From: Brachionus plicatilis | Lineage: Eukaryota > Rotifera > Eurotatoria > Ploima > Brachionidae | Length of the DNA: 64,000 nt | NCBI GenBank assembly: GCA_010279815.1 | Contig: QEOQ01000206.1 | Span: forward strand, 942,185-1,006,184 | Reading direction: 5' to 3' | Part shown: positions 10,592-23,200 of the stretch, in pieces | Numbering within the stretch: position 1 is the first letter of the stretch | How the letters are laid out: each line of letters opens with the position of its first letter | Translations under genes and position numbers: made by a program | The notes under the pieces: model-generated | Told to the model about the DNA's origin: nothing | Seen by the model: the letters and a program-made list of their open reading frames with translations, nothing else | Database searches by the model: none

Positions 10592-13500
10592 ATGTCAAAA
10601 ATTGAAAATAAAGAAAAAGAATTCGACCAAGTTAGCGAAATTGTAATTTATTCTAAAATTAATTTATAATTCGATTTTTGAATTTTTTTTTGTTTCTTAG
10701 ACCGTAGCTAGTCAAGAATTGGATGCTTGGAGTGAGACTGAAGAGCATAGAGAAACATGGAATGGAAAATTTGATTTTTTTCTTTCGGCCCTTGGCTATG
10801 CTGTTGGACTTGGCGCAATTTGGAGATTTCCATATTTATGTTATAGAAATGGTGGTGGAGTTTTTTTGATTCCTTTCTTTTTCTTCTTGTTTCTTGTAGG
10901 AATTCCGCTTGTTTTTCTAGAACTTGGAGTTGGTAATAAAATTTAGTAAAATTTAACTTTTATTTTCTAAATAAAAATTACAAGGACAATTTACATCAAC
11001 TGGACCCTTAACTTGCTGGCAAATGGTACCTTTATTTAGAGGTAAATTAAAATTAAAATTCGATTACATTATTAGAAATTTAAACAAGGTATCGGTCTGA
11101 GTATGAATATTGTAAATGCTTATCTGTCAATTTTTTACAACATGATAATTGCTTACTCGTTATATTTTCTTGTTCTTTCTTTCAATTCAAAACTTCCATG
11201 GGAGGAGTGTAACCCACAATGGTCTAGTCCTAGTATTTATTAAAAAAAACTGTCTAAGAATAATTTTATCAATTTTGTCAATAGATTGTGTCGATGATTA
11301 TAGTCCTGATAAATTCACATTTACTAATTGCATGAATTCGAGCTTATATCTAAAATGTGGCAATGGTAAATGCTTTGATGTTAACTCATTAGATGGAAGA
11401 ATTGCTGATTGTAACATGAATGAAACATTGCTGTGAGCTTATTAAAATTAGCGGCAATGTGAAATTTTATTACAAAAATTACAGTACAAAAAGTAAAAAC
11501 TATATAATTTTTTTCTGATTGTTCAAAAATGATTCTGTAAACAGAGCAATATTGTTACTTGTACTTATTAATAAAAAATTATACTTATTAATTCCTAACT
11601 CTGCAAAAACTCTGCAATTATCTGTAAAAAATATTTGATTAAAATATGCAATAAATTGCAGAGTTTTTGCAGAGCTAAGAATTAATTAGTACAAATTTGT
11701 ACAATATTGTACTTTTTACAGAACCATTTTTGCACAATTAGAAAAAATATTATAAAGTTTTTGCTTTTTGTACTGTAATTTTTGTAATAAAATTTCACAT
11801 TGTCAAATTAGCTTAATTAGATTTTTAATAATAAATTGATTAGTCAAATGGTTGGCTGGTGGAATCCTACATTTCCATCTCAAGATTATTGGAAGTAACT
11901 TTCATTCACATCAAATAAATCAATTTTTATTTAATTTTGAATTTAAAAAAAAAGCAAAGTGATTTTGAAAAAAAGTTCGGGTATTGAAGAAACTGGAGTA
12001 ATTGTCTGGCAACTTGCTGTAGCTTTAGCCATCGCATGGGTAGGAGTTTATGCCATGGTCATCAAGGGCATTCATGTATACACATAATTTAAGCTTATTT
12101 TTTGAATTCTCATAAATTTTTGAAAGGCTACTGGAAAAATTGTTTATTTTACTGCAACATTTCCATACTTGGTTCTCCTAATCCTCGGAATTAGAGGATG
12201 GCTTTTACCTGGTGCTGGAAAGGGAATCGAATTTTACATTTATCCTGATTTTTCAAAACTATCAGATGTTAATGTGTGGTACGATGCTGCAAGTAAAAAT
12301 TTAAAAATTTTAAAGGCTTTTTTTAAAAAAATTCTCCAAAAAAGGTCAAATTTTTTTCACATTAAGGTAACTTTGTTTCAAAACAAAAATATTTTAATTT
12401 AAATTAAATGGAAAAAAGTGTTTCATATGGTGGTTTGGTTGCTCTGTCATCATACAACAAATTCAATAATAATATATTACGGTAATTATTTGTTATATTG
12501 ATAACTTTTTTTTGTGATGAATATATAATTCATTGATGTTTAGAGATTCGATAGTGGTTTCGATTAGCAATTGTTTAACTTCGGTTTTTGCTGGTTTTGT
12601 AGTATTTAGTTTTATCGGCTATTTATCACATGTAACTGGACAAGATATAAATGATGTAATTCAGGCTGGTAATAATAAAAATTTAAATCATTAATCAAAA
12701 TAAAAATATTAAACATTTTTTAATTTAAGGACAAGGTTTGAGTTTTGTAGTTTTTCCCTATGCTGGTGAGTATTAAAGAAAAAAGAATTCGTTTGTCTTG
12801 AATTTAAAAAAATGATTTATTTAGCCACAACAATTACAGGAGCTCCTTTTTGGGCAGCGTTATTTTTTGTAATGATGTTAGTACTAGGTCTAGATACAAT
12901 GGTACAATTTATATTTTTCGATTCATATTTTTTTTAGACATAAAATCTTTTAGATGGCCAGTGTAGAAACAGCAATTACTAGTATTTTGGATGCTTTTCC
13001 GTCTTTGAAAAAAAACGCTTTTAGACGATACTTGAGTATTACAATAATTTGCTTGGTCTTTTTCTTAATTGGACTTATTTTCACTACTCAGGCTGGAACC
13101 TATTGGATTGGTAAACTTTTAATTTTATCTTTTAAATTAAAATTGAGGACTTTTTTTAGAAATTTTTAATAATTATGCGGGAGGTTGGGCTGTTATTTTT
13201 ATTGGTGCATTCGAAGCTATTTCAGTTAGCTGGTTTTATGGTTTCGGAAACTTCAAAACTGATATTGAACTGATGATAGGAAAACGATTTACAAAATATA
13301 AAATTTTTTATATTTGGAACATATTCTGGGCAGTTATAACACCAGGAATTTTGCTGGTAAATATATTAGAAGATGCTTTTTGAGTTATTGTTTTTAATGA
13401 GTGACCAAGGCTCTAGCAGTTTTGGCGATTAAAAATTCAAGTATCATAAAATTAGATGATTATACATTTCCTTATTGGTCCCATGTCCTCGGAGAAATCA

Positions 13501-13857
13501 TGACCTCGTTAACTTTGGCTGGAACAGTTTTATGGGCACTATGGCTAGTAATTGATGCTCTATTCATCAACAAAAGGGTATCAATAAAAGCATTAATTAA
13601 TTTTTTAATAAATTTTTAATTTTTACTTTTAACAGCCTTTGTCGTCTCTAATTAAACCAGATTTCGAAAGTTGGAGGCCTAAAAAAGGATACCATTATGA
13701 TGAAATGTTGGTTGCCCACGGATTACAACCTAGAAAAAGGTCTAGTAGAAAAAACCTTCAAGCTTTTGAAAATATCGTAAGATTAAATACGAAGAGTTTA
13801 TAAATTTTATTTTATTTTTTTATTTTTTAGTCTTATAATGAAGAATCTCGATTTTAA
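10592..13857 (+). CDS. SLC6 neurotransmitter/amino-acid symporter, paralogue B, 18 exons
   Basis: Tandem paralogue of the gene just upstream. Exons: 10592-10642, 10701-10932, 10985-11041, 11089-11232, 11285-11432, 11844-11894, 11955-12075, 12127-12292, 12345-12366, 12419-12481, 12544-12668, 12730-12765, 12825-12901, 12954-13110, 13160-13356, 13410-13577, 13636-13776 and 13831-13857; 660 codons with phases closing. TM1 reads [20 protein letters not shown] without an intron at this point; TM6 is [18 protein letters not shown], assembled across a 22-nt exon; TM7 is [13 protein letters not shown]8 contains LVLGLDTM. Many introns match those of copy A (EL2 borders, before the SVET/SVES segment), but several are unique, e.g. 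inside TM1-TM2 and TM6. Substrate unknown; Gly at the TM1 substrate position suggests amino-acid-type cargo. Intron 5 carries a palindromic element. Confidence 0.93.
11453..11804. mobile_element. 352-bp palindromic MITE with 8-bp target duplication
   Basis: Sits in intron 5 of the second SLC6 gene. It starts GGCAATGTGAAATTTTATTA and ends with the inverted counterpart, and the inverted similarity continues through most of the element. The centre has TGCAAAAACTCTGCAA on one side and its inverse TTGCAGAGTTTTTGCA on the other. AAATTAGC directly flanks both ends (11445-11452 and 11805-11812). An 8-bp duplication is typical of hAT-type transposition, so a non-autonomous hAT-like element is the likely identity (inference). 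It carries no coding capacity. Confidence 0.8.
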
Positions 13858-15094
13858 ACACATTTAATAAAATACTATTAATTAAATACTTTTAAAACTA
13901 GCAATTTAAATATTTAAATATTTAAATTTTTTTTAATTGGTTTTAATAAATTTAATTTTTATTTAATTGAAAAAATTAGACTAGAGTTTAAAATTTTTAA
14001 ATTTCTATAAATTTTTTATAACTTTTGAAAATAAAAATTTAAAAAAAATAGATTAATTTAAAATTTTTCTTAATTACATCATCTTGAAATAAAATTTAGA
14101 ATTAGAATTAGAACTCTAATTTTAGAATTTTTTAAAATTATTAAATTTGGTTTACAAATGTAATAAACAAAAAATTAAATAATAAATTTGATGTTGGTTA
14201 AATAAAAGTGAAAATCAACATGTAATCCTAGTTTAAGGAAAAAATGTTTATACAAGGTAGTTGCAATCGTCAAAATATACACCGTTCAAATTTTTGCCAG
14301 TTTAAACTTATACTCTACAATCTTGAACATATTGGATCTGTACGATAAGTAATATAAAATTTCAAAGTTTACTAATGATGTATAAAATCTCTGAAAACCC
14401 ACCAAGCAAAAATATATTTAATTTTAATATCTGCTAAATTTGTAGATTTTTTTACCAGAATCTAATTAATAATACAGCCATGTAGGTTGAACCATGTTGC
14501 ATTCACATAAAAATTTAGAACTATTAGAGGAAAAAATTTAAGATTTTAAATAGATTTAATCAATCCTTTTGTGCTGAATTCACTTAACCTCATATTCAGA
14601 AGAGTGACACAGGCTAAATTTAATTAAAATTTATTAAAGCTTTACATCTAATCAATTAAATATCAAATATAAAAAAAATTTTTCAAAATTATCTTTCTTA
14701 TAATACATTTATAATATAAAGTATTTTAAAAACTCAAGGTTTTGTTAAAATTAAATATAATTTTCACTGACGAATTTTAAAAAAGGAAATTTCTCAGAAT
14801 TTCTAAAGCAAATTTTAATTACGATCTTTAATTAGATTTTTTATTGAATTTTAAAATTTTATGATTCTAAAAAAAATATTTATTGATTTGAAAATTTCAA
14901 TCAGTCATTGTTATTAAATAAAAATTAGTTAAATTTTTTTAATAATACTGAATAATTTAAAATAATAATTTTTGATTAAAATCAATCATTTCAATTTCAA
15001 AATTATATTTTATATATCAATAATTCATCAATGAAGGAAAATTATTTACATTTATTAATTTTTTTTTCACATTTATGAATTCTAAAATTCAATT
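13858..15094. other. Intergenic, convergent 3' flanks
   Basis: About 1.2 kb between the convergent second SLC6 gene (plus) and the SLC26 gene (minus). It holds both 3' UTRs. It is extremely AT-rich, with short TTTAAATA runs near 13,910. No gene seen. Confidence 0.5.
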
Positions 15095-18000
15095 TTAAAT
15101 TCTCTTGCAAATATTTTGTGCATGAGTAACTGCATCATGAATCGTCGGATAAATAATTCTATCATCCAAATATTCTTTGCCATCACAAGTCGCTATTGTC
15201 ATACTTTTAAATCTATCAGTAAAAGCATCTAAGAAAAAATAATCACATTTCAGATAATTTAGTTATTATTCTAAATTACCATTGCAATCTGCCAAAAAAA
15301 CAGTTACTCCAATTTCATTGTAGTCTGATACCAACTTAAATAAGAAAAAAGAGTAAATTTTCCATATTATCTTTAACTATTTACTTGATTGATTGTTTTA
15401 ACTCCAACTGAATCAATGAAATTAATAGGCGAGCAATCGATTATTAAAAAGTTAAAATCAGGCACTGGTATCTCTGAATTTTCGTCAAAGTTGTCCTCAT
15501 TATCTAAAAAGTTTATATTTTTATTTGTTTTATCTCCCATTTGAGATTCAGTATCTGCATTTTGTCGCTCAGCTTGATGTTCAAACATTTCATATTCAGT
15601 CATGTAGTTTTCATCTAAAGCATCTTGTTTGGAATTTTCATTTTTAGGGTCATCAGCTTTATTAATCAAAAAAAAAATTTAAAAAATAAGTATATAAAAA
15701 TTTGATTCTAATACCTGAAACTTTGCTTTTTAAAACGTAAACATTAATATTTTTCTCAAAAACTTTATTCTTTTTTTGTCTTGATCTAAAGAGAAATTTT
15801 GGCAAGCACTAGTAAAAGCAAATATTTAAAAAATAATCAGAACAAATAAAAAACATACTAATTTGAATTCTTTCGATTCATCTTGTTCCAGTTTGCTTTT
15901 TCTCTTTTCCAAGATCCTATTTTTGACAGCAATGTATTCCTGAGGTTTAGCTTCTGTCAGCTCATAAATAGATTTTCTAAATCGTGCCGAATTAGTAGCA
16001 TGCAAATCTGACTGCACTCTTACTATCTTAATATTTTCGATTTCATGAGCCTAATTAAAAAGAAGTTAAATTTTTTTAAATCAAATAAATATAATTTCTA
16101 ACATCTTTGTATAATTTAGTGTCTTTGTAAAGTTCAGTTCCATTTATATTTCCTAAAATAGTAGCATAAGGCCTAAAAAAAGATAAAAAGAATAAAAAAT
16201 TTAAAATTTTTACAAGGTCTTACTGAGAAGATCGTACTAGATGAGAAATAATGTAGAATACAACTCCTACTCCCAGGCCGATTTCTACATCAAAAATAAC
16301 AACTGATACGAATGTTATTAAGAATTGCATCTTGGTAAAATAATTATTATTTTTTTTGATTTTAAAATTAATGGAATAATTACAAATTCTAGTTTATTTA
16401 TTTTCCAATAAAATTTCAACTCGAAAATTTTGAGTAAAAGATTCTTCAACGATGCAATTATGATCGAAGCTAGACAGGCTTGCGGAAGAGCTTGGAAAAG
16501 TGGAGCTATAAAGCCTAGTACTAATGCAACTATTAAACAGGATACAATTGAAACTAATTGAGTTTTTCCTCCTGCATTGTTTTGTACACACGAGCGAGCC
16601 AGAGATCCACCACTTGCCATACAATGAAAAAACGATGAAAACACATTACTAGCACCGTAAGCAAATAATTCTTGAGTAGTGTTGATCTTGTATCGATGCA
16701 TTTTTGAAAATAAGTCGCATAGAGAAAAATTAATGGCAAATGAAACTATCGCTATTAGAAAAGCTTCTAACATCATATCTTTTATAATAAATAGAGGCGG
16801 TATTTGTGGAGAAGGTATTCTTAAAAAATTTCCATTAAAATTTTCAAATGCTTTTTTGTTATTAAATTACCCAGCTTGGATCGGACCAATTACTTTGACA
16901 TCAAAAGTTTCACTAAATTTAGCAAAATGGGAAATAATTGTTCCAAAGATTACCTTTTTTTATAATAATATTAAAAATTATAACCAAAATTTAAAAAAAA
17001 GTAATACAATTAACAGTTCAGTTGGAAATGGCACTTAAATATTTTAAAATTAATTTTTTATTTTTGATTTCTTGCCAAAAGATGATTACTCTATTATTTT
17101 TCAAATAAAATTTTTTCATTTAATCTTAATTTAATATCTGTTTAACCAACTTAAAAAATTAAAAATAGAACTAAAAAAAATCAAGAGTCCAGCAAACTTT
17201 GGCAAAAATAAATGATTTAAACGTTACCAGTCATCTTTTTTGAATATCGTTCGTTAATGTGAATTTTTATCACCATTAAAATAGTCAAACATATCAGTGA
17301 TATAAGAACGGTAGCTAAATGAGCTCTACTCAAATTGGAAAATATGTCAATATACGTCTATAATCATTACTTATTTAAATTTTTTTCTTTTAAATTAAAT
17401 ATTTACTTTTGGTATTTTAAAGGCTCCAGAAAATCCTTTGGTAGTAATTCCAAGAACAGATTTTAACTGTGAAGTTAAAACATGAATAGCGCTTCCTTTA
17501 ATTTAATAAATTTATCAAAAATTTTATTTTGTTTTTTTAAATGTTTACCTGCCAAAAAACCATTTACCAAAGGCTCGCTCAAGTATGAAGTAAGAAATCC
17601 GAGTTGAAAAAAAAACATAACAATTTGAATGATTCCAACCCAGAACGTAGTGGCCATCACAATCAAAACTTTAGCTTGATCTCGATCCAAACTCAAATAA
17701 TTTGAAGCGTCAATATTCTGTGAAATATTGTTTGCCAAATTATATTCGTATAATGTTTTATTAAAGCCTTCAGGTGGAGCATATTTTCCTTCTAGTTGAG
17801 ATAATGATGTGCCTACCATTAGTGCGACAATAGCCAAAGTTCCAATTGATATCTGTCTTGAAGTTCCAAAAATCCAATAGATTAAAGCTGGAAAGAACGA
17901 GCTGTAAAGACCATAAATTGGTGGAATATTTACCAATAGAGCATAACCCATGCTTTCGGGTATGTGCATAATACCAACAGTGATACCAGCCAAGAGATCC

Positions 18001-18299
18001 GCCAAAAACCATTCTTTAAAGTTGTAATTTCGAATCCATTTCCATGCCGGAAATCTATTTATTAAATTTTTTTTCAAGCAATTCTTTCCAGGCGAGCAAT
18101 TTTTAATCAACATATTCTGCATAAACAAAAGAATACTAAACCCCACAAAATTTGCTGATTTATATTTATGACGAAATTTTGCATAGTTGTAAACCGGACG
18201 ATTAATATTTAAATCAACTGAAAAACTATCATCTTCGCTATATTCTTTCATGTCGTCTATTTTTTCGTTGTTTTTTTTAAATTTTTTATTTAACTTCAT
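15095..18299 (-). CDS. SLC26 family anion (sulfate-type) transporter with STAS domain, 13 exons
   Basis: Multipass plasma-membrane anion exchanger/transporter. Exons: 18299-17549, 17495-17407, 17357-17228, 17033-17008, 16953-16871, 16819-16384, 16330-16224, 16172-16103, 16050-15859, 15808-15715, 15656-15385, 15334-15280 and 15228-15095; 812 codons, phases close. Exon 1 encodes the SLC26 signature LLAGITVGIMHIPESMGYAL and IYGLYSSFFPALIYWIFGTS, then LSEPLVNGFLAG. Later segments give GIPSPQIPPL, the CMASGGSLARSCVQNNAGGK loop and DVEIGLGVGVVFY before the STAS domain (RPYATILGN-like entry, LIIDCSPINFIDSVGVK and a final GVTVFLADCN strand). The STAS domain carries an acidic, Asn/Gln-rich insertion (about 80 residues, 15,490-15,656), as is common in animal SLC26 proteins. 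The anion is not predictable. Exon 4 is only 26 nt. Confidence 0.93.
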
Positions 18300-20343
18300 T
18301 TTTATTAATTTTCTAAAAAAATGGATATCTTAAAAATTTTAGGATTTGTTTATTTTAAGTACAAATTTCACAAAAGATAAATTCTTATTTTTGTATGAAA
18401 AATTACTAAAACTGAGATATTCTCAAAATAATCTCATTCTAACTAAATGCCTCCAAGATATTATAATGGCAGATTCATTAGACCGATTAAAATTAAAATA
18501 AATAATTCTTATGTTAACTTTTAATGTCTTTTTTGCATCTAGCAAGTTGTCAAAATTTTAGGATTAAGCAAATAATCTTGATAAATATGTATTAAATTTA
18601 ATCTAATTTTTTTCCTTAAAATTTCTTTTAAAATTTTTATCAAGTAGTTAATTTATTAAGCTAGCTAATTTTTTTTTAGATTCATTAAAGATGACTATTG
18701 CATCCAGATTTTTGGTTAATTATAAATTCATTTTTGAATTGATTTAAAGTTATGAAATATTTTTTGTTTGTGTAAGAATTTTGATTCTCACTTTTGAATT
18801 AAGTTCTTTGAACTTTTTATTTTACTCTTAGGAATCATTGTATCATTACGCCTATACGGTGTAATTTTTAAATGAATTATTGAAATAAAAAAAAAAATTT
18901 AATTTTTTTAGATTTGTATTTTGAAATTATTTATTAAATAAAAAAATTTTTATTAAAAAAAGACCCTTTCTTTATTGAGAAATTACTATGAGTTAATTAC
19001 AAAATTTTTAATCAAATTTATTAAATTAATTAATTTAATTATAAAAAAAAAAATTTAATTATTTAATTTTTTCTTTTATATTCTTGATTTTATTTTTATT
19101 TTAATTATCTTGATTTTATTTTTCAAAATTCTATCATAATAAAAAAATTCTCAAAAAAAGTGATAGAAACTAATAACTTAAATTTAAATACTAATATTGA
19201 AACTAAAAACTCAAAAGCAAGCTCTCAGTTAAAATAACCTAAATTTAAGTAATGATTTAAGTCATTCATTTTAACTAGATATTTTAATAGTGTAACTAAA
19301 TTTTAATATTTTATCTTGTATAATAAATGTTACAATTTTTAAACTTGAAAAAAAGGTTATCGTGCCATTAATAAAATATTTGTTTAAATAATTTTTTTTA
19401 TTGTGTAGTTAATATTTAATCTTTAAGTAATTTATGAATTTGTTACAGTGTTAAATTTAAAAGACCTCGATAATCACTTAAAGCAACATAAATTTTTTAC
19501 TGGTTATGTTTTTTAACAAAAAAAAAGAAAATAAATTTTTACCATTTAATTATGACATAAGATGTTCTTTTATTAGAATTCTTAATTTTTTAGGCTAAAA
19601 GGCACATAAATTTTTCTTGATTGAAATTAAGTTTCGAATAAATTTAAATTGTGAAATAAATTTTTTAAAGATTTAGGATAAATTTTGCCAGAGCTAGTCA
19701 AAAGTCATGAAGCAATTCAAATATGGACTTTAACTTTGAAATCGGAATTCAAATTAAGTTAGAACTTTATTTACTTTTAAATATCTTTTGGAATAATAAA
19801 TATTTTTCAAAAAGTCAAAGTCTTGACTTGGGTTTGCTAATATTACGTAAAAAAAAAATCCTAAGTCTTCTAATCCTGGCTTGCGAAACTAGCACAAAAA
19901 CTTGATTGTAAATAAAGTTAATAGTATATACTCAATTTGATGTTGTATTAATAGTATTTAATTTTATTTGATTAGCTATGGCTGATAATTTTCATTATTT
20001 ACAGTATTTTTTGATTAAAATAATTTTTTATGAGAACGATTACTTCTAATACCTTAAATGAATTTTTAACTGTTTATAAATAATTTACAGGGTTTAAAAA
20101 TTAATGAGAATATTTTTTTCACAATTAAATTTAATTTAAAAAATCTTCGGTTTTGATAATTTTTTTTGCTGGTGCAAACGATAAGTTCTTATAACCGAAA
20201 ACAAATGAATTAAAAAAAAGAAGATAAGAATTCATAATTGGAAAATAAATGGGAATAAATTTTTGTTGAAATTTTTTATATTTATTTTTAATAGATAAAT
20301 GGCTAAAAATAAAGATTTTTCTTAATTAAAATAAGCTATTATC
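18300..20343. other. Intergenic
   Basis: About 2 kb of AT-rich DNA between two minus-strand genes: upstream flank of SLC26 and 3' flank of EIF3C. The open frame at 19723-19905 (plus) has no recognisable motif and matches what AT-rich sequence gives by chance. No RNA gene or clear repeat seen. Confidence 0.5.
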
Positions 20344-23200
20344 TTATTTTTGCTGCTGATTTCTTTGATTCCGAGTTTGCTTATAGCCTTGTTGTTTGGA
20401 CTGTTGAGCTTGTTGATTCTGTTGTCCTTCTTTAAATAAAAAAAATAATTAAAAAAAATCTTTTAAAAGCTCAATTAGATTATATTTACGTTGGTTACGA
20501 TTTAAAAATGCGCCCATTTCACCTCCTCTGATCTGAACCATTCTTTCTGTTTGGTCCATTAAATTTGAGATTTTCTCCGAAAGCTGAAGAGCCAGCGTCT
20601 GTAGTTTCGTTGGCTCTGTGCGATGCATCACAATAGTCTGCGTCGGCTCATCCAATGAAGCCATTAACTCCTCATTAATAATCATTTTACTAATCACAGA
20701 ATAGACAAAATTCCTTGGCAAATCGAACATTTTAGCCAAACTTTCAATGCTAATTGACTCATAGACGCCCGAAAACCGGAACAAATAAGTCCTCAATGAT
20801 TCCTCTTTGACCTTCTCAATCAGCAATTGTTTTACTCTGTCCGATTGTGGCATCAAGTCCCAAACTTTGGCGTTCATTTTATCATTGATCAAGTAATCAG
20901 TACACGCTTTCCAGTCTCCTTTTTTCATGACCCTCGATGCGGCGACCACATGTTCCCTCATGTTTTCGGGTGGTCCGACTACCGGTTGACGTTCACTCAA
21001 CTTCATTTGGTAGTGAAACTGCTTGCTAATCAATCTCTTTTTTGTCTCAAATTCTCTAGAGCTCATGAACGGAATTTCAATCAGCATGGCCGAAACCAAA
21101 TAGACACACTCTATTAATTCCAAATTAATGTGCATATGGAAGGGTATCAGGCGTTGTCTTTCCTTTATTTCCTGTTCTTTGCTTTTCTCAATATTTCTTT
21201 GCATCATTACTCCTTGAGCGAGCAGCTCTTTTGCCCTGTTGCCCACTTGGATATCCAATAGGGCCGAATGGGCGTCCTTGATGCAGCCCACTCGGAAGGC
21301 GCACAAGCCAACTTGAACCATGGTTCGATTGTATAAAATTTGCAGCAGAATGTCCGAGTTGTCAATGCTCTCTTGTAAATGAGACATCAAAAGCAAGTCC
21401 CTGGCCTCGAACCATCTGTCATGAAGAGCATTGTGATACACATGGCACAGCATGGCCTTGGCTCTCAAACGATCAGTCGAATCGTTTGTGTAAATGTACT
21501 TACACAATCGATCGATTAGTTCAGCTGAATTTTTTTCATTATTTTTATCATATTTGTAGTAAATGTTTTCCACCTTTCTGAGATAAACTCGGCATATTTC
21601 CTGCGAGTTGCCTCTCATTTCCAGATAGTTCTGAAGTTTGTCAATCAAAGCATTCAATTTGGGCTCATCTTTGAGCCGCTCAACATACTCAGTTCCATGG
21701 GCGTCACATTGCTGCAGTATTTTGGTGAACTCTTCATGCATTCGGTCCGTAATTGTGAGGACACAACCGCGGATTTTGTATGGTTTAGTGTTGTCGTGCA
21801 CATTTTCTTCTTCGTCCGACACATTTTCGCTCACTTCTATGTCCGGATTTTCCAGCACAATGTTTATCATCTGGTCAAGCATGTTCAAGCACTCTTGGAA
21901 AACTTCGGACTTCATGCAAGCGCTTATTCTGGTATTGTAGTCAAACGATATTGCCATTTGATTGAAGACAATTTTGAAGTCCATGGCAGAGCCAAAGTTG
22001 TGTGCTCGGCTGATTTCGCGCAGTTCTTTGAGCATTTCCAGTTGGTCGTGACGGTCAGTGCCTTTGCGCCCTCGGGCCGAAACTATTTCGTTAAGCTTAT
22101 TGAAAACATTAATTGGTGTAATTTCTTCTTCTTTGGCAAACAATTTTCGTTCCTTTAAAATTAATGAAATAAAAAAATTAATTTATTTGTTTTTTTTTTG
22201 TTGTGTTTTACGAATTTTGGCTTTTCAGACTCTCTGTCTGTGTCCACAGTGACCACAACTTTTTTTTCTTTTGGTCTTTTTTTCTCATCTTTTTTCGTTT
22301 TTGTCGAAGTGGTGTCCCTTGATTTTTTTAAAAATAAATTATTTTAACATCAATATTTTTAATTAAACTATTAAAGTGAAAATTTAATTTTAATTTTCAC
22401 CATTTTTTTTTTTATTTAAAAAAAGTTACTTCAAAAAAAGTTTGTAAGCGTCAGCCTTGTCATAGACAAGTTCTTCATCTGAAGTGCTTTCTTCAGTTTC
22501 GTCCCATGATATCTCTGATTCGCTGTCCTCTTCGCCAGACTCCGATTCTGATTCACTTTTTTCAACCTTGGTCTTAGTTTTGACCTCTTTTTTGGGTTGA
22601 ACTTCCTCCTCAGACTCGGATTCTTCCGAATCGGTTTTTGATATTTTTTCCTCTTCAGGATAATTGTCCGAATGAGCTTTGTAGTCTGATATTTCTTTTT
22701 CGTAGTCTTTGTTATATTTTCGAATGCGCTGTCTGAGTTTGGTCAGTGCAGTCGAGTTTGACTTGCTTGCCGACGCCTTCCACGATGAATCCCAGAGTTC
22801 GTTAACGAAAGTTTCCAAGTCGGCAATAGCTCTAATAAAATGCTTAAAGTGACCGTCTTTTTCTACCACTTTCCGACATTTATCGTAAACTTTAACCAAT
22901 TCATCAAATGCTGTGAAAATTATTTATTAATGTAGAATAAAAATATTTTTTTCCTAATAAAATACTTTGATTAGATTTAACTATGTCTCTAATTTTTTTG
23001 GCATTTTTTAATTGACGAACCAAATTGTTAATTTCTTCGATTCTTTTGTCTCTTTCGGACAAGACAACACGTGAGCCTTTTTGATCCTCGTCGGATTCGT
23101 AGGTGTACATTGGCCTGGTCGGCTTTTGGACCTCGGCAATTTCATCTTCAGACTCGGATTCGCTTTCCGAGCTGCTGTTTTGAACAAAAAATTTGGACAT
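20344..23200 (-). CDS. EIF3C: Eukaryotic translation initiation factor 3 subunit C, 5 exons
   Basis: Core subunit of the eIF3 complex, which scaffolds 40S ribosome recruitment in the cytosol. Exons: 23200-22966, 22910-22430, 22317-22212, 22152-20490 and 20429-20344; 856 codons (human 913), phases close. N-terminus MSKFFVQNSSSESESESEDE is the typical acidic Ser-rich start. The eIF3c helical core follows: ADLETFVNELW, LRQRIRKYNKDYE, FAKEEEITPINVFNKLNEI, ARGRKGTDRHDQLEML, LIDRLCKYIYTNDSTDR, NALHDRWFEARDLLLMSHLQ, LYNRTMVQVGLCAFR and INLELIECVYLVSAMLIEIP. The PCI/winged-helix end holds ESLRTYLFRFSGVYESIS and KMIINEELMASLDEPTQT. The last 27 residues are Gln-rich and encoded by their own small exon. 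The big exon 4 is noticeably richer in G and C than the flanks. Confidence 0.97.

Noticed and set aside
16679..17038. Plus-strand 119-codon open frame
   Set aside because: It is the reverse of SLC26 exons 4-6 and short introns; the minus-strand reading carries the family motifs and phase-matched splice sites.
20827..22252. Plus-strand open frames of 96-153 codons opposite EIF3C
   Set aside because: Antisense to strongly conserved EIF3C codons; Cys/Ser/Phe-rich translations typical of reverse reading.
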